This document shows positions 39,058 to 47,249 of a stretch of 64,000 nucleotides of DNA, one piece after another (the stretch's first letter is position 1; each line of letters starts with the position of its first letter). A program made the position numbers and the translations under genes. Under the pieces are notes generated by a model, which saw only the letters and a program-made list of their open reading frames with translations, was not told where the DNA came from and ran no database searches. The stretch comes from DAOVXM01 sp963746255 (GTDB taxonomy: Bacteria > Chloroflexota > Anaerolineae > Anaerolineales > UBA4823): contig CAVVAJ010000007.1 of the NCBI GenBank assembly GCA_963746255.1, positions 744,001 through 808,000 on the forward strand. The letters are read 5' to 3'.

Positions 39058-39290
39058 ACCCAAAACCCAAAATACTCCTGGATCAGGTGCGTGATGTAAT
39101 ACATGCGAAGCATTATGCTCGCAACGCGGAACAGTCATATGTCTACTGGATCAAGAAGTACACTCTTTTCCAAAGGAAACAGCATCTGGGTGAAGGGGGA
39201 TTTTCTGCAATCGCATGTCTTGAATATTTTGTCCATCGAGAATACTCCCCCATTTTCCAATCTGAAAAAATTTTGGAGCGCCCTAAGTGG
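39054..39290 (+). pseudogene. intI: Integron integrase, N-terminal remnant
   Basis: Reads NPKPKILLDQVRDVIHAKHYARNAEQSYVYWIKKYTLFQRKQH, the N-terminal SAM-like DNA-binding domain of IntI-type tyrosine recombinases (the HYSxRTEQxYVxWIxRFI block). After about residue 50 it slips frame (HVLNILSIEN still fits) and is cut off near 39290 by the zinc-ribbon module. The catalytic domain is absent. It is divergent from the cassettes, the normal integron arrangement. Confidence 0.75.
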
Positions 39291-39307
39291 AGGGGTAAAC
39301 TGCCCCA

Positions 39308-39499
39308 GAAGTGAACATGGGGGTGCCATCACAACTGAATAGCTGACCCTTGATGTCGGTGCCCAGGTGGCTCCGGTCGGGCATCAAGGAGCAAGAGACA
39401 GGCGTCGTGCATCTGTGTCTTGCCAGCGAACCGCACGGTCTTATCCCGCCCGCCTCGAAATGAGGCGGGCTTTTTTGTTTAACCGAAAGGAGGTGATAA
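39308..39499 (+). ncRNA. Candidate structured leader of the zinc-ribbon gene, copy B
   Basis: Homologous to 6148-6330. It contains the CCTTGATG / CATCAAGG helix and ends in a strong terminator-like hairpin GCCCGCCTC (39448-39456) / GAGGCGGGC (39462-39470) with TTTTTT, immediately before AAAGGAGGTGAT and the start codon. A terminator inside a leader suggests attenuation; alternatively it ends an upstream transcript. Confidence 0.4.
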
Positions 39500-39501
39500 C
39501 C

Positions 39502-39753
39502 ATGCTGCAAATCCACATCCTTGACCGCTGCGAATTCTGTGACGGCCAGGCTTACGTCTATGCCTGCGAGTTCATGGATGAAAACAGCCAGGCATACCCC
39601 CGCTATATGCCATGTGCATACTGCAAGGGGTCAGGTGAACTCGATAAGTGGGTGACCCTGGATCAGATAAAGAAGCTGCTCCAAAAGGAGCAATGCCCAC
39701 ACGAGCACCCATCCCAAGATTGTCCAAGAGCGATTAGGTCATGCTTCCATTAG
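39502..39753 (+). CDS. Small zinc-ribbon protein, copy B
   Basis: An 83-aa protein, paralog of 6343-6528, with RCEFCDGQAYVYACEF and PCAYCKGSGELDKWVTLDQI forming a two-CxxC zinc ribbon. Start ATG 39502 follows a near-perfect AAAGGAGGTGAT. Relative to copy A the stop after KKLLQ is lost, so the last 20 codons (KEQCPHEHPSQDCPRAI) read through integrase DNA in the wrong frame. Function unknown. Confidence 0.7.
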   Translation: MLQIHILDRCEFCDGQAYVYACEFMDENSQAYPRYMPCAYCKGSGELDKWVTLDQIKKLLQKEQCPHEHPSQDCPRAIRSCFH

Positions 39754-39868
39754 TTTGACGCAAGACACCTACTCGCATGTTATCCCGACAATGCAGGAAG
39801 AAGTGGCTGCCAAGATCGATGAACTTCTCACCCCAATCGATGTTAGTGCAGAATTGGTTGGAAAGTAA
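39704..39868 (+). pseudogene. Tyrosine recombinase C-terminal fragment, copy 3
   Basis: Same 54-codon fragment as 6545-6709 (HPKIVQERLGHASISLTQDT, YSHVIPTMQEEVAAKIDELL). It includes the catalytic His and Tyr only. Its 3' end is followed by the tandem GGTTACTGTCA, a terminator and the tRNA-Lys gene. Confidence 0.85.
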
Positions 39869-39877
39869 ATAGTTTCG

Positions 39878-39929
39878 GGTTACTGTCAGGTTACTGTCAA
39901 AAAAGAACCTCCCACTATTGGGAGGTTTC
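39878..39929 (+). terminator. GGTTACTGTCA tandem repeat plus terminator, copy 3
   Basis: Tandem repeat at 39878-39899, then stem AACCTCCCA (39906-39914) / TGGGAGGTT (39919-39927) with TTTC. Confidence 0.65.
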
Positions 39930-39977
39930 TAATATCGCCATATATGGGGGTATTTAGTCATCTTACCCCCACCCAGG

Positions 39978-40051
39978 TGACCCCGGAAGGACTCGAACCT
40001 TCAACCAATTGATTAAGAGTCAACTGCTCTGCCAAATTGAGCTACGGGGCC
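39978..40051 (-). tRNA. tRNA-Lys (CTT)
   Basis: 74-nt cloverleaf on the minus strand: acceptor GGCCCCG/CGGGGTC (one G-T), D stem GCTC/GAGC, anticodon stem GTTGA/TCAAT with loop CTCTTAA (anticodon CTT), T arm GAAGG-TTCGAGT-CCTTC, discriminator A, CCA not encoded. It is the intact member of the att family; elements are inserted on its 3' side and rebuild its 3' end. Confidence 0.95.
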
Positions 40052-40061
40052 AAGTGGAGAT

Positions 40062-40089
40062 ATTATACCCAGAAGAACTGGGCTGTCAA
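40062..40089 (-). promoter_or_regulatory. tRNA-Lys promoter
   Basis: Minus strand TTGACA (40084-40089), 16-bp spacer, TATAAT (40062-40067), 10 bases upstream of the tRNA. Both boxes are perfect consensus. Confidence 0.85.
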
Positions 40090-40115
40090 CGCGCAGCGCA
40101 ACGCAATGCAAGGCT

Positions 40116-40154
40116 ATAAAAAATCCCGGCACCAGTTAACTAGCAGCCGGGATT
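40116..40154 (-). terminator. lexA terminator
   Basis: AATCCCGGC / GCCGGGATT 9-bp stem with a 15-base loop and T run on the minus strand, 24 bases after the lexA stop. Confidence 0.8.
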
Positions 40155-40177
40155 ATATTATTCGGTTTTACACTCAT

Positions 40178-40930
40178 TTACGAGGGTTTACTGCCCATCT
40201 GTCGGATGACCATGACGACTTTGCCCTGGACCTTTACCGTGGCGGGATCATTGATGATGATCGGATCCATGGTGGGGTTAGCCGGCTGGAGGCGTACCTT
40301 GCCGTTTTCGCGGTAGAAATACTTAAGCGTGGTCTCGTCTTTATCGTCAAGCCAAATGGCGACCATTTCCCCATTGCTGGCTTCGTTGGCTGCTTTCATG
40401 ATGACGATATCCCCGTCATTGACCATAGCATCGATCATCGAGTCACCCTGCACTTCGAGCGCGAACAGATCAGACCCCTGTTCGCGGCTGGGCAGCAGGC
40501 TGCTGGCAACATCCACCATGCTGTCCTTATCAAAATAGCCAAAATCTGACGACGGGACGGGCATCGGCGCACCAGCAACGATCCGCCCGAGGATTGGGAT
40601 ATGAAGCAGTTCCTCAACTGTCTGGCGGACGTTCCGGACCGATTTCTTCAGCTGGGCGACCGCAGATGGAATAACCGCGGAAGTCTCGACCTCCGAAAGC
40701 GGTTTAACCACCCGGATGCCACGCGAAACTCGCCCATCGCGTTCAATATACCCAGCCTCCTCCAGCTGGTTGAGATAATAATTGACGACCGAAGTGGATG
40801 AGATATCAGCTTGATTACAAATCTCCCTGATTGAAGGCGGATATCCGTTATCATCGTTGAAACGTTGCAATACTTCGAGGATTTTTATCTGGCGCTCGGT
40901 CAAACCTTTGGCACGTTTTCTCGCCATCAT
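40178..40930 (-). CDS. lexA: SOS repressor LexA
   Basis: A 250-aa LexA with an N-terminal winged helix (RQIKILEVLQRFNDDNGYPP, ISSTSVVNYYLNQLEEAGYI) and a C-terminal S24 peptidase domain: Ala-Gly cleavage site in GRIVAGAPMP, catalytic Ser in VQGDSMIDAMV, Lys in DETTLKYF. I chose ATG 40930 because GGAG lies eight bases upstream; TTG at 40936 is an alternative. Its own promoter contains an SOS box, so it represses itself and is induced by DNA damage through RecA. It is single and directly beside the tRNA-Lys integration site. Confidence 0.93.
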   Translation of the reverse strand: MMARKRAKGLTERQIKILEVLQRFNDDNGYPPSIREICNQADISSTSVVNYYLNQLEEAGYIERDGRVSRGIRVVKPLSEVETSAVIPSAVAQLKKSVRNVRQTVEELLHIPILGRIVAGAPMPVPSSDFGYFDKDSMVDVASSLLPSREQGSDLFALEVQGDSMIDAMVNDGDIVIMKAANEASNGEMVAIWLDDKDETTLKYFYRENGKVRLQPANPTMDPIIINDPATVKVQGKVVMVIRQMGSKPS

Positions 40931-41011
40931 GGGCAACTCTCCTTAGTGTATCCACACTTAGAAACTGGGAATAATCACCAATATAATTATTCGTTCATTT
41001 GTGCTAAAAAT

Positions 41012-41040
41012 ATAATAACCGAACATTCGTTCTGTGTCAA
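41012..41040 (-). promoter_or_regulatory. lexA promoter with SOS box in the spacer
   Basis: Minus strand TTGACA (41035-41040), 17-bp spacer, TATTAT (41012-41017). The spacer holds CGAAC-N4-GTTC (41020-41032, plus strand), one base short of the Bacillus-type SOS consensus CGAACN4GTTCG. Confidence 0.85.
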
Positions 41041-41170
41041 GACTGTTTTCACATCCTTCTCCCTTCTGTTAACCTGTGGCATAATTCAGGGTGCTGAAGA
41101 TCAGCTTGTGGTGATGTGGTGTGATCTCTGGCCCGTCAAGTAAAAAAACACAATGCTGCAGGAGTAAGCT

Positions 41171-42467
41171 TTGGAAATTTCTAAGATATGTGTACTGGGG
41201 TTAGGGTATATCGGTTTACCGACTGCCAGCACTTTCGCAACCCATGGATTGCAGGTTGTTGGTGTAGACGTCAATAAAAAGGTGCTGGAAACTCTTCGCA
41301 ATGGGGAGCTGCATATCCACGAACCTGGATTGAGAACCCTGGTAAATGGCGCGCTAGGTTCTGGGAACCTCACCATCAGTGATACCCCAGAACTAGCGGA
41401 CGCTTTCATCATCGCCGTCCCTACACCTTTTGATGAAAGACAAACATGCTGATCTCAGCGCGGTCAAAGCCGCCGGACGTGCGATTGTGACTCACTTGCA
41501 GCCCGGGAATCTGGTAGTTTTAGAATCCACCTCGCCCCCGCGCACGACTAGAGACGTATTGGCACCGATCTTAGAGGAATCCGGATTGAAAGCGGGAACT
41601 GATTTCCTGCTTGCGTATTCACCGGAACGCGTATTACCAGGTAAGATCCTGCAGGAACTGATCGAAAACGCCAGGGTGGTGGGTGGAATTGACCAGGCTT
41701 CTGCTGAAGCAGGGCGTAAACTCTACCAAACCTTCGTGCGCGGAGAGATAGTCCTCAGCGATGCAACCACGGCTGAGATGGTCAAACTGATGGAGAACAC
41801 ATACCGCGACGTGAATATCGCGATCGCCAATGAATTTGCCAGACTGGGTGAACGGTTTGAAATTGATATCTGGGAAGCGATTGAGATCGCCAACCGCCAT
41901 CCCCGTGTAGCTATACTGCAGCCTGGTCCCGGTGTCGGCGGGCACTGCATCGGAGTCGATCCCTGGTTTTTGGTGGAAGCTGCGCCCGATATCACTCACT
42001 TGGTAAAAACTGCCCGCCAGGTGAACGATTCCCAGCCCGGGCATGTCGTCAACTTGGTGAAAAACGCGTTGGGTGCACCCAGTTCCCTGGCAAGTAGGAA
42101 GATTGCGGTTTTAGGGTTGAGCTACAAAGCCAATGTTGATGACCTGCGGGAAAGCCCAGCCATTGAAGTCGCTCAATTACTGGTGGAGGCAGGCGCCCAG
42201 GTCTGCGCATACGAACCGTATAAGTTGAACGCAGCTATCCCGGGGGTGCAGACCGTGACATCGATTGCGGAAGCGATAGAGGCTGCAGAACTCCTGCTTC
42301 TGCTGGTCAAACATAAGGAGTTTGTGGAACTAAACCCAAACGAACTCGCCGAACATTCCCCGGCCCGGATTGCGGTTGACGCTGTCAATGGATGGCCTAC
42401 GCATCCGTGGCAAGCTGCCGGTTTCAAGTTTTATAAGCTCGGGGTTGGCGATAGAAACGCCAACTGA
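41171..42467 (+). CDS. wecC: UDP-N-acetyl-D-mannosaminuronate dehydrogenase (frameshift)
   Basis: UDP-sugar dehydrogenase of about 430 aa: NAD-binding GLGYIGLPTASTFA, catalytic region GPGVGGHCIGVDPWFL with the active Cys, and VLGLSYKANVDDLRESPAIEV. It oxidises UDP-ManNAc to UDP-ManNAcA for surface polysaccharide. The TTG start at 41171 follows AGGAG. At the A run near 41437-41440 the frame slips (PTPFDE / KHADLSAVKAAG), and one base restores it. Because the gene is otherwise perfect and the operon intact, a sequencing indel is likely. WecB follows 17 bp downstream. Confidence 0.88.
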
Positions 42468-42484
42468 TCGATAAGTCACCGATT

Positions 42485-43645
42485 ATGCGAATTCTCTCAA
42501 TTTTTGGCACCCGACCTGAAGCGGTGAAAATGGCGCCGGTGGTGAAAACGCTGCAATCAAATCCTGAGATCGAGTCCATTGTGTGCGTCACCGCCCAACA
42601 CCGCGAGATGCTTGACCAGGTGCTCGAACTTTTCCAAATCAAGCCGGATATCGATTTAAACCTGATGCAGCCCGACCAATCGTTGGCAAACCTCACTGCC
42701 GCGGTTTTCCAGCACCTCGATCCGGTCCTTAGTAAACTGCAGCCGGATTGGGTCCTGGTACAAGGGGATACAACCACTGTCATGGCAGCCAGCTTGCTCA
42801 GCTACTACCACAAGATACATGTCGGGCATGTGGAAGCCGGGCTCCGAACAAAAGACAAATGGCAGCCCTTCCCGGAAGAAATCAACCGCCGGATTGCGGG
42901 TGTGATCGCTGATCTGCATTTCGCACCGACAGAATGGTCGCGCCAAAACTTGCTTGATGAAGGCATTCCTAACCAGAACATCATCGTAACTGGAAACCCA
43001 GTAATCGACGCCCTCATAGATATCGCAAAGCGCCCGATACCGGCGGAGACTACCGAACTGCTGCGGACTTTGGGTGTTGTGGGTGATACGCACAACTCTG
43101 ATTCCCATGGAAAGAATAGACGACTCGTGGTCATCACTGCACACCGGCGGGAGAATTTCGGTACCCCGCTGGAGAATATTTGCCGGGCAATTTTATCCCT
43201 CGCGGACTATTTTGGCAGTGATATCCAATTTGTTTACCCGGTGCACCTAAATCCAAATGTACAGGAACCTGTCTACCGGATGTTAGGATCAGTTGAGAAT
43301 ATCACCCTGCTCCCGCCGATGGATTATCTGCCTCTGATCCATTTAATTAAACACGCGGCGTTAGTATTGACCGACTCGGGTGGTATCCAAGAGGAAGCAC
43401 CCGGATTGGGGGTTCCCGTACTGGTGCTGCGAGCGGTCACCGAGAGACCCGAAGGGATAGAAACCGGCACAGTCCAATTGGTGGGAACTGACCAAAACCG
43501 CATTGTCTCGGAGACAAGGAATTTGCTCGACAACCCTGAAGCACATGCAAAGATGGCAAATGCGGTCAATCCCTATGGTGACGGACACGCAGCGGAGCGG
43601 ATCGTACAAGCCATCTTGGAGTATGGAGCGAAGGAAATTCCCTAA
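42485..43645 (+). CDS. wecB: UDP-N-acetylglucosamine 2-epimerase
   Basis: A 386-aa non-hydrolysing epimerase converting UDP-GlcNAc to UDP-ManNAc, the substrate of the neighbouring WecC. Family signatures: FGTRPEAVKMAPVV at the N terminus, HVEAGLRTKDKWQPFPEEINR, TAHRRENFG, and DSGGIQEEAPGLGVPVLVLR. Length is standard. Part of the rightward polysaccharide operon. Confidence 0.94.
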   Translation: MRILSIFGTRPEAVKMAPVVKTLQSNPEIESIVCVTAQHREMLDQVLELFQIKPDIDLNLMQPDQSLANLTAAVFQHLDPVLSKLQPDWVLVQGDTTTVMAASLLSYYHKIHVGHVEAGLRTKDKWQPFPEEINRRIAGVIADLHFAPTEWSRQNLLDEGIPNQNIIVTGNPVIDALIDIAKRPIPAETTELLRTLGVVGDTHNSDSHGKNRRLVVITAHRRENFGTPLENICRAILSLADYFGSDIQFVYPVHLNPNVQEPVYRMLGSVENITLLPPMDYLPLIHLIKHAALVLTDSGGIQEEAPGLGVPVLVLRAVTERPEGIETGTVQLVGTDQNRIVSETRNLLDNPEAHAKMANAVNPYGDGHAAERIVQAILEYGAKEIP

Positions 43646-43684
43646 TAAATGTTCTGCCAAAGATAGATACGTTTATGGAACACT

Positions 43685-44125
43685 ATGGCTCGTGACTTAT
43701 ACACCCGACTCTTGTATGCGCGCCAGCATAAAATGTTTGGGCGGGTTGGGTATTATGCGTTGAAGCTTCTCGGGGTGGAAATCCCGCTAGCTGTCAAGAT
43801 CGGTGATGATATCGAACTAGCCCACGGTGGATTTGGAGTCGTGATCCATTCTAAAACGGTGATCGGTAATCGCGTAAAAATATATCCAGGTGTCGGGATA
43901 GGAAGAGCAGATATCTATCGACCTAGCGACAAATCATCATTCAAAGGGATCGTGATCGAAGATGATGTCATCCTCTCGACCGGAGCAAAAGTCATTTGTA
44001 AAGCAGGTTTGTTAAATATCCGGCGCGGCACGGTCGTAGGAGCCAACGCTGTTTTGTCGCAATCTACTGGCGAGAATGAAATATGGGCTGGAATACCGGC
44101 GCGGCTGGTAGGGAAGCGAGAGTAG
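43685..44125 (+). CDS. Hexapeptide-repeat acyltransferase (CysE/WcaB-like)
   Basis: A 146-aa left-handed beta-helix acyltransferase related to serine acetyltransferases but lacking their N-terminal helical domain: IGDDIELAHGGFGVVIHSKT, VIGNRVKIYPGVGIGRADI, VIEDDVILSTGAKVI, AVLSQSTGENEIWAGIPARLVG. The His of LAHGG is the probable catalytic base. Within a polysaccharide cluster it most likely acetylates a sugar residue or sugar nucleotide. Ends 6 bases before the next gene. Confidence 0.82.
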   Translation: MARDLYTRLLYARQHKMFGRVGYYALKLLGVEIPLAVKIGDDIELAHGGFGVVIHSKTVIGNRVKIYPGVGIGRADIYRPSDKSSFKGIVIEDDVILSTGAKVICKAGLLNIRRGTVVGANAVLSQSTGENEIWAGIPARLVGKRE

Positions 44126-44131
44126 ATTCCA

Positions 44132-45157
44132 ATGCGAGTATGTCTCACCCCGCGGATGTCAGGTGTTGGCGGAATGGTATCCTTCCAAGGGAAATTATTC
44201 CAAGGTCTTCTCAAGCGTGGGATTGAAGCAAATTACGAACTCAACCACCCAGATAACAAGGTGATTTTGGTTATCGGCGGTACGCGTAACCTACCCGGAT
44301 TGTGGCGTGCACGGAAGCGCGGGGTGCGTATCGTTCAACGGCTGGATGGGATGAATTGGCTGCACCGCAAACAGCGAACTGGTTTGCGCCACTATCTACG
44401 CGCAGAATATGGAAATATCCTATTGGCATTCATACGGCGGCATCTGGCAAATCACGTTGTCTATCAAAGTGAGTTCGTCCAGCAATGGTGGGAAAACACC
44501 CGTGGTTCAGTCAGGAGCACGTACTCAATAATCTATAATGCGGTAGACCTCAGTGTTTACTCCCCGCTCGGCACCCACAACAGACCCGCTGATCACTATC
44601 GGATATTGTTAGTAGAAGGCAGCCTGAAAGGCGGCTACGACACGGGAATTCAGCACGCCGTCAGTCTCGCAAAAGGTTTACTAGTACAAATGGCCAACGA
44701 CTCAAAGGTTACAGTTGAGCTGATGATCGCTGGTCAAGTGGAACAGAGGGTAATCGACTACTGGTCAGGAGAATTTGCTAATACGATCACTTGGCGGGGG
44801 GTTGTCCCCCAACCAGAGATACCCGAACTTGATCGTTCAGCGCACCTGCTCTACTCGGCAGACATCAATGCGGCGTGCCCGAATTCAGTCATCGAGGCTT
44901 TAGCCTGCGGGCTGCCGGTGCTAGCCTATGATACCGGTGCCCTGCCAGAACTCATCCAGAATGGTGCAGGTAGAATTGTGCCATACGGTGGTGACCCTTG
45001 GGAACTAGAAACACCTGACCTGCCATCCCTCGCAACCGCAGCGATGGATATTCTGCAGAACCAAGATGATTTCCGGGTAGCCGCCCGTTCACATGCCGTA
45101 GCTTCCTTCGACTTAGATCAGATGGTGGATAGCTATCTGCAGGCACTTGCCGTTTAG
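44132..45157 (+). CDS. Glycosyltransferase, GT4-like
   Basis: A 341-aa GT-B fold transferase. It opens MRVCLTPRMSGVGGMVSFQGKL, the nucleotide-sugar loop region, and has the C-terminal retaining-GT4 block CPNSVIEALACGLPVLAYDTG with the E-x7-E-like pair. No membrane segment. It should add one sugar in cell-surface polysaccharide assembly; donor and linkage are unknown. Closely spaced with both neighbours. Confidence 0.82.
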   Translation: MRVCLTPRMSGVGGMVSFQGKLFQGLLKRGIEANYELNHPDNKVILVIGGTRNLPGLWRARKRGVRIVQRLDGMNWLHRKQRTGLRHYLRAEYGNILLAFIRRHLANHVVYQSEFVQQWWENTRGSVRSTYSIIYNAVDLSVYSPLGTHNRPADHYRILLVEGSLKGGYDTGIQHAVSLAKGLLVQMANDSKVTVELMIAGQVEQRVIDYWSGEFANTITWRGVVPQPEIPELDRSAHLLYSADINAACPNSVIEALACGLPVLAYDTGALPELIQNGAGRIVPYGGDPWELETPDLPSLATAAMDILQNQDDFRVAARSHAVASFDLDQMVDSYLQALAV

Positions 45158-45184
45158 AAAAAATTTACTGCAAGATCAGAATCA

Positions 45185-46048
45185 ATGGCCAAACCACTCC
45201 TATCTCTCGCCAGCTGGACCGCAAAACAGCTGCCCGCGCCAGTGGTCCGGGAAATCTATCGGATACCCTGGATCGCAAAACCCCTGCGCGGGATATTGAA
45301 CCGCGCGGCTCCGACGGGCTACACGGAGGTTACTATTTCTGCGGGTCCAGCCGCGGGTAGTCAAATGTACCTCGATTTACATCGCGAGAAGGACTATTGG
45401 TTGGGAACCTACGAAATCGATTTGTCCAAGGCGTTAATCGATTGGTGTAAACCAGGAATGGTCGCCTACGACCTGGGAGCCAATATCGGGTATATTTCTT
45501 TGATTATGTCGATGACGGTTGGTCCCAGGGGCCAAGTCTTCGCGTTTGAGGCATTACCAGAAAATCTCGATCGCTTAAGACAAAACATCGCAATCAACAA
45601 CCTGGGTGATCGTGTGACGATCATTCCAAAAGCCGTCAGCGACCGGGATGAGGAACTTAATTTCCTTGTAGGTCCATCGGGAGGCACAGGGAAAACAGCC
45701 GGTTCGGCAGGCCGTAACGACTTGGTCTACAGTGAGCAGATTAAGGTTCCTGGAATAACGCTGGATACTTTTGTTTTCGAAGAAGGTCACCCTGAACCCG
45801 ATCTGATCAAATTGGATATCGAAGGGGGAGAGGTGTTGGCGCTTCCGAAGATGCAGGGCAGCCTGTCTAAATCAAAACCGATTGTATTGATGGAGCTGCA
45901 TGGCCAGGAGGCCATTGATAGCGCATGGGTTATCTTCCACAATCATCATTATCGATTATGCCGTATGGCAAGGGGCTATCCGGTCATCACATCCAAGGAA
46001 GAAATCGATTGGAAAGCATATATCATCGCGCTTCCTGAGCAAGTATAA
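45185..46048 (+). CDS. FkbM-family SAM-dependent methyltransferase
   Basis: A 287-aa class I methyltransferase of the FkbM family. SAM site YDLGANIGYISLI, acidic loop VFAFEALPENLDRLRQNI, and LIKLDIEGGEVLALPKMQ, the FkbM signature. Members O-methylate sugar hydroxyls; here it probably decorates the polysaccharide. Its TAA is directly followed by the ATG of the next gene. Confidence 0.87.
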   Translation: MAKPLLSLASWTAKQLPAPVVREIYRIPWIAKPLRGILNRAAPTGYTEVTISAGPAAGSQMYLDLHREKDYWLGTYEIDLSKALIDWCKPGMVAYDLGANIGYISLIMSMTVGPRGQVFAFEALPENLDRLRQNIAINNLGDRVTIIPKAVSDRDEELNFLVGPSGGTGKTAGSAGRNDLVYSEQIKVPGITLDTFVFEEGHPEPDLIKLDIEGGEVLALPKMQGSLSKSKPIVLMELHGQEAIDSAWVIFHNHHYRLCRMARGYPVITSKEEIDWKAYIIALPEQV

Positions 46049-47203
46049 ATGGATCACCCAAAGCACTTGGAACAAGAAGGTTTTTCGGGCAGGGTAGGCA
46101 TTCTACAGCGAGTACTTCCTGCATATCGCCTGCCTTTCTTTGACCTCCTGGCCCGCTCGTGTGCGGGCGGATTGTGCGTTGCGGCGGGTGAGCCGCGGTC
46201 AGAGGAATCCATCCACACTAGTGTGGATGTGGAAATAGCCCAATACTGCCCGATTAAGAATATCCATATGTTTAGTGTCAGCAGCCCATTCTATTTATGC
46301 TGGCAGAACGGATTGACTGGTTGGCTCAATGATTGGCAGCCAGACATACTGGTCATTGAAGCTAACCCTCGCTATATCAGCACCCGATTTGCAGCGAATT
46401 GGATGCACGCCAGGCAGCGCCCGGTGATTGGCTGGGGACTTGGCATACCCACCCCCAGCGCCCAGGAGAATGGTCCACTTAACAACACTCTCAAAACCGC
46501 TCGCCGCCCTGGCAGACAACGCTTCCTGGGTTTGTTTGACGCCATCATCGCCTACAGCAACAAGGGTGCCAAAGAATATCGGGCCGCGGGATTTCCGGAA
46601 GACAAAGTGTATGTGGCAATCAATGCCGTGTCTTCTAAACCGGTCGGTCTTGCACCGGAGCGCCAACCCAATTATGAGCCGAGGCCAACGGTCTTGTTCG
46701 TTGGTCGGTTGCAGGAGCGGAAACGGATCGACCTGCTACTAAAAGCGTGTGCTGCTCTGCCCGCAGAAATCCAGCCTGCTTTGAAGATTGTCGGAGAAGG
46801 ACCGGCGTTGAACGCTTGTCGCGATCTAGCCGAAGAAATCTATCCAAGTGCCCGATTTACTGGAGCACTGTACGGGGAAGAGTTAGGGGACGTCTTCCGC
46901 GCGGCTGATCTATTCGTTCTGCCGGGTACAGGAGGCCTAGCAGTCCAAGAAGCGATGACTTACGGATTGCCGTTGATCGTCGCTAAAGGAGATGGTACCC
47001 AAGCTGATCTGGTGCACCCAGAAAACGGTTGGTTGGTCGAAGAAGGCGATATCGACGCACTGTATAACACACTTTATGAAGCTCTTGCGGACCCGATACG
47101 ACTAACCAAAATGGGCGTAAATTCATACAGAATTGTCCAGGAAGAAGTCAACATCGAGATGATGGCAGAGGTGTTTATCCGCGCCATGCAGAAAGAAATT
47201 TAA
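46049..47203 (+). CDS. Glycosyltransferase, GT4 family
   Basis: A 384-aa GT-B protein. The donor-domain motifs VLFVGRLQERKRIDLLLKAC, LKIVGEGPALNAC and LPGTGGLAVQEAMTYGLPLIVAKGDGTQ are typical of GT4. The start ATG touches the preceding stop (TAAATG), implying coupling. Sugar unknown; surface polysaccharide synthesis by context. Confidence 0.88.
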   Translation: MDHPKHLEQEGFSGRVGILQRVLPAYRLPFFDLLARSCAGGLCVAAGEPRSEESIHTSVDVEIAQYCPIKNIHMFSVSSPFYLCWQNGLTGWLNDWQPDILVIEANPRYISTRFAANWMHARQRPVIGWGLGIPTPSAQENGPLNNTLKTARRPGRQRFLGLFDAIIAYSNKGAKEYRAAGFPEDKVYVAINAVSSKPVGLAPERQPNYEPRPTVLFVGRLQERKRIDLLLKACAALPAEIQPALKIVGEGPALNACRDLAEEIYPSARFTGALYGEELGDVFRAADLFVLPGTGGLAVQEAMTYGLPLIVAKGDGTQADLVHPENGWLVEEGDIDALYNTLYEALADPIRLTKMGVNSYRIVQEEVNIEMMAEVFIRAMQKEI

Positions 47204-47249
47204 GCCAGAAATTGATCTGCATACTTTTCAATAGCAACATAACCGCAAA

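Larger units (their letters stand above)
30497..40019. mobile_element. Element E4, att 4 to tRNA-Lys (9.5 kb)
   Basis: Ends at the intact tRNA-Lys with the zinc-ribbon/integrase-fragment/att module. Cargo: a broken metallo-beta-lactamase/lamin-tail gene, a flavoprotein dehydrogenase, an amidinotransferase, and a relic integron. It is the element next to the target gene and hence the most recent insertion in a tandem model. Confidence 0.55.
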
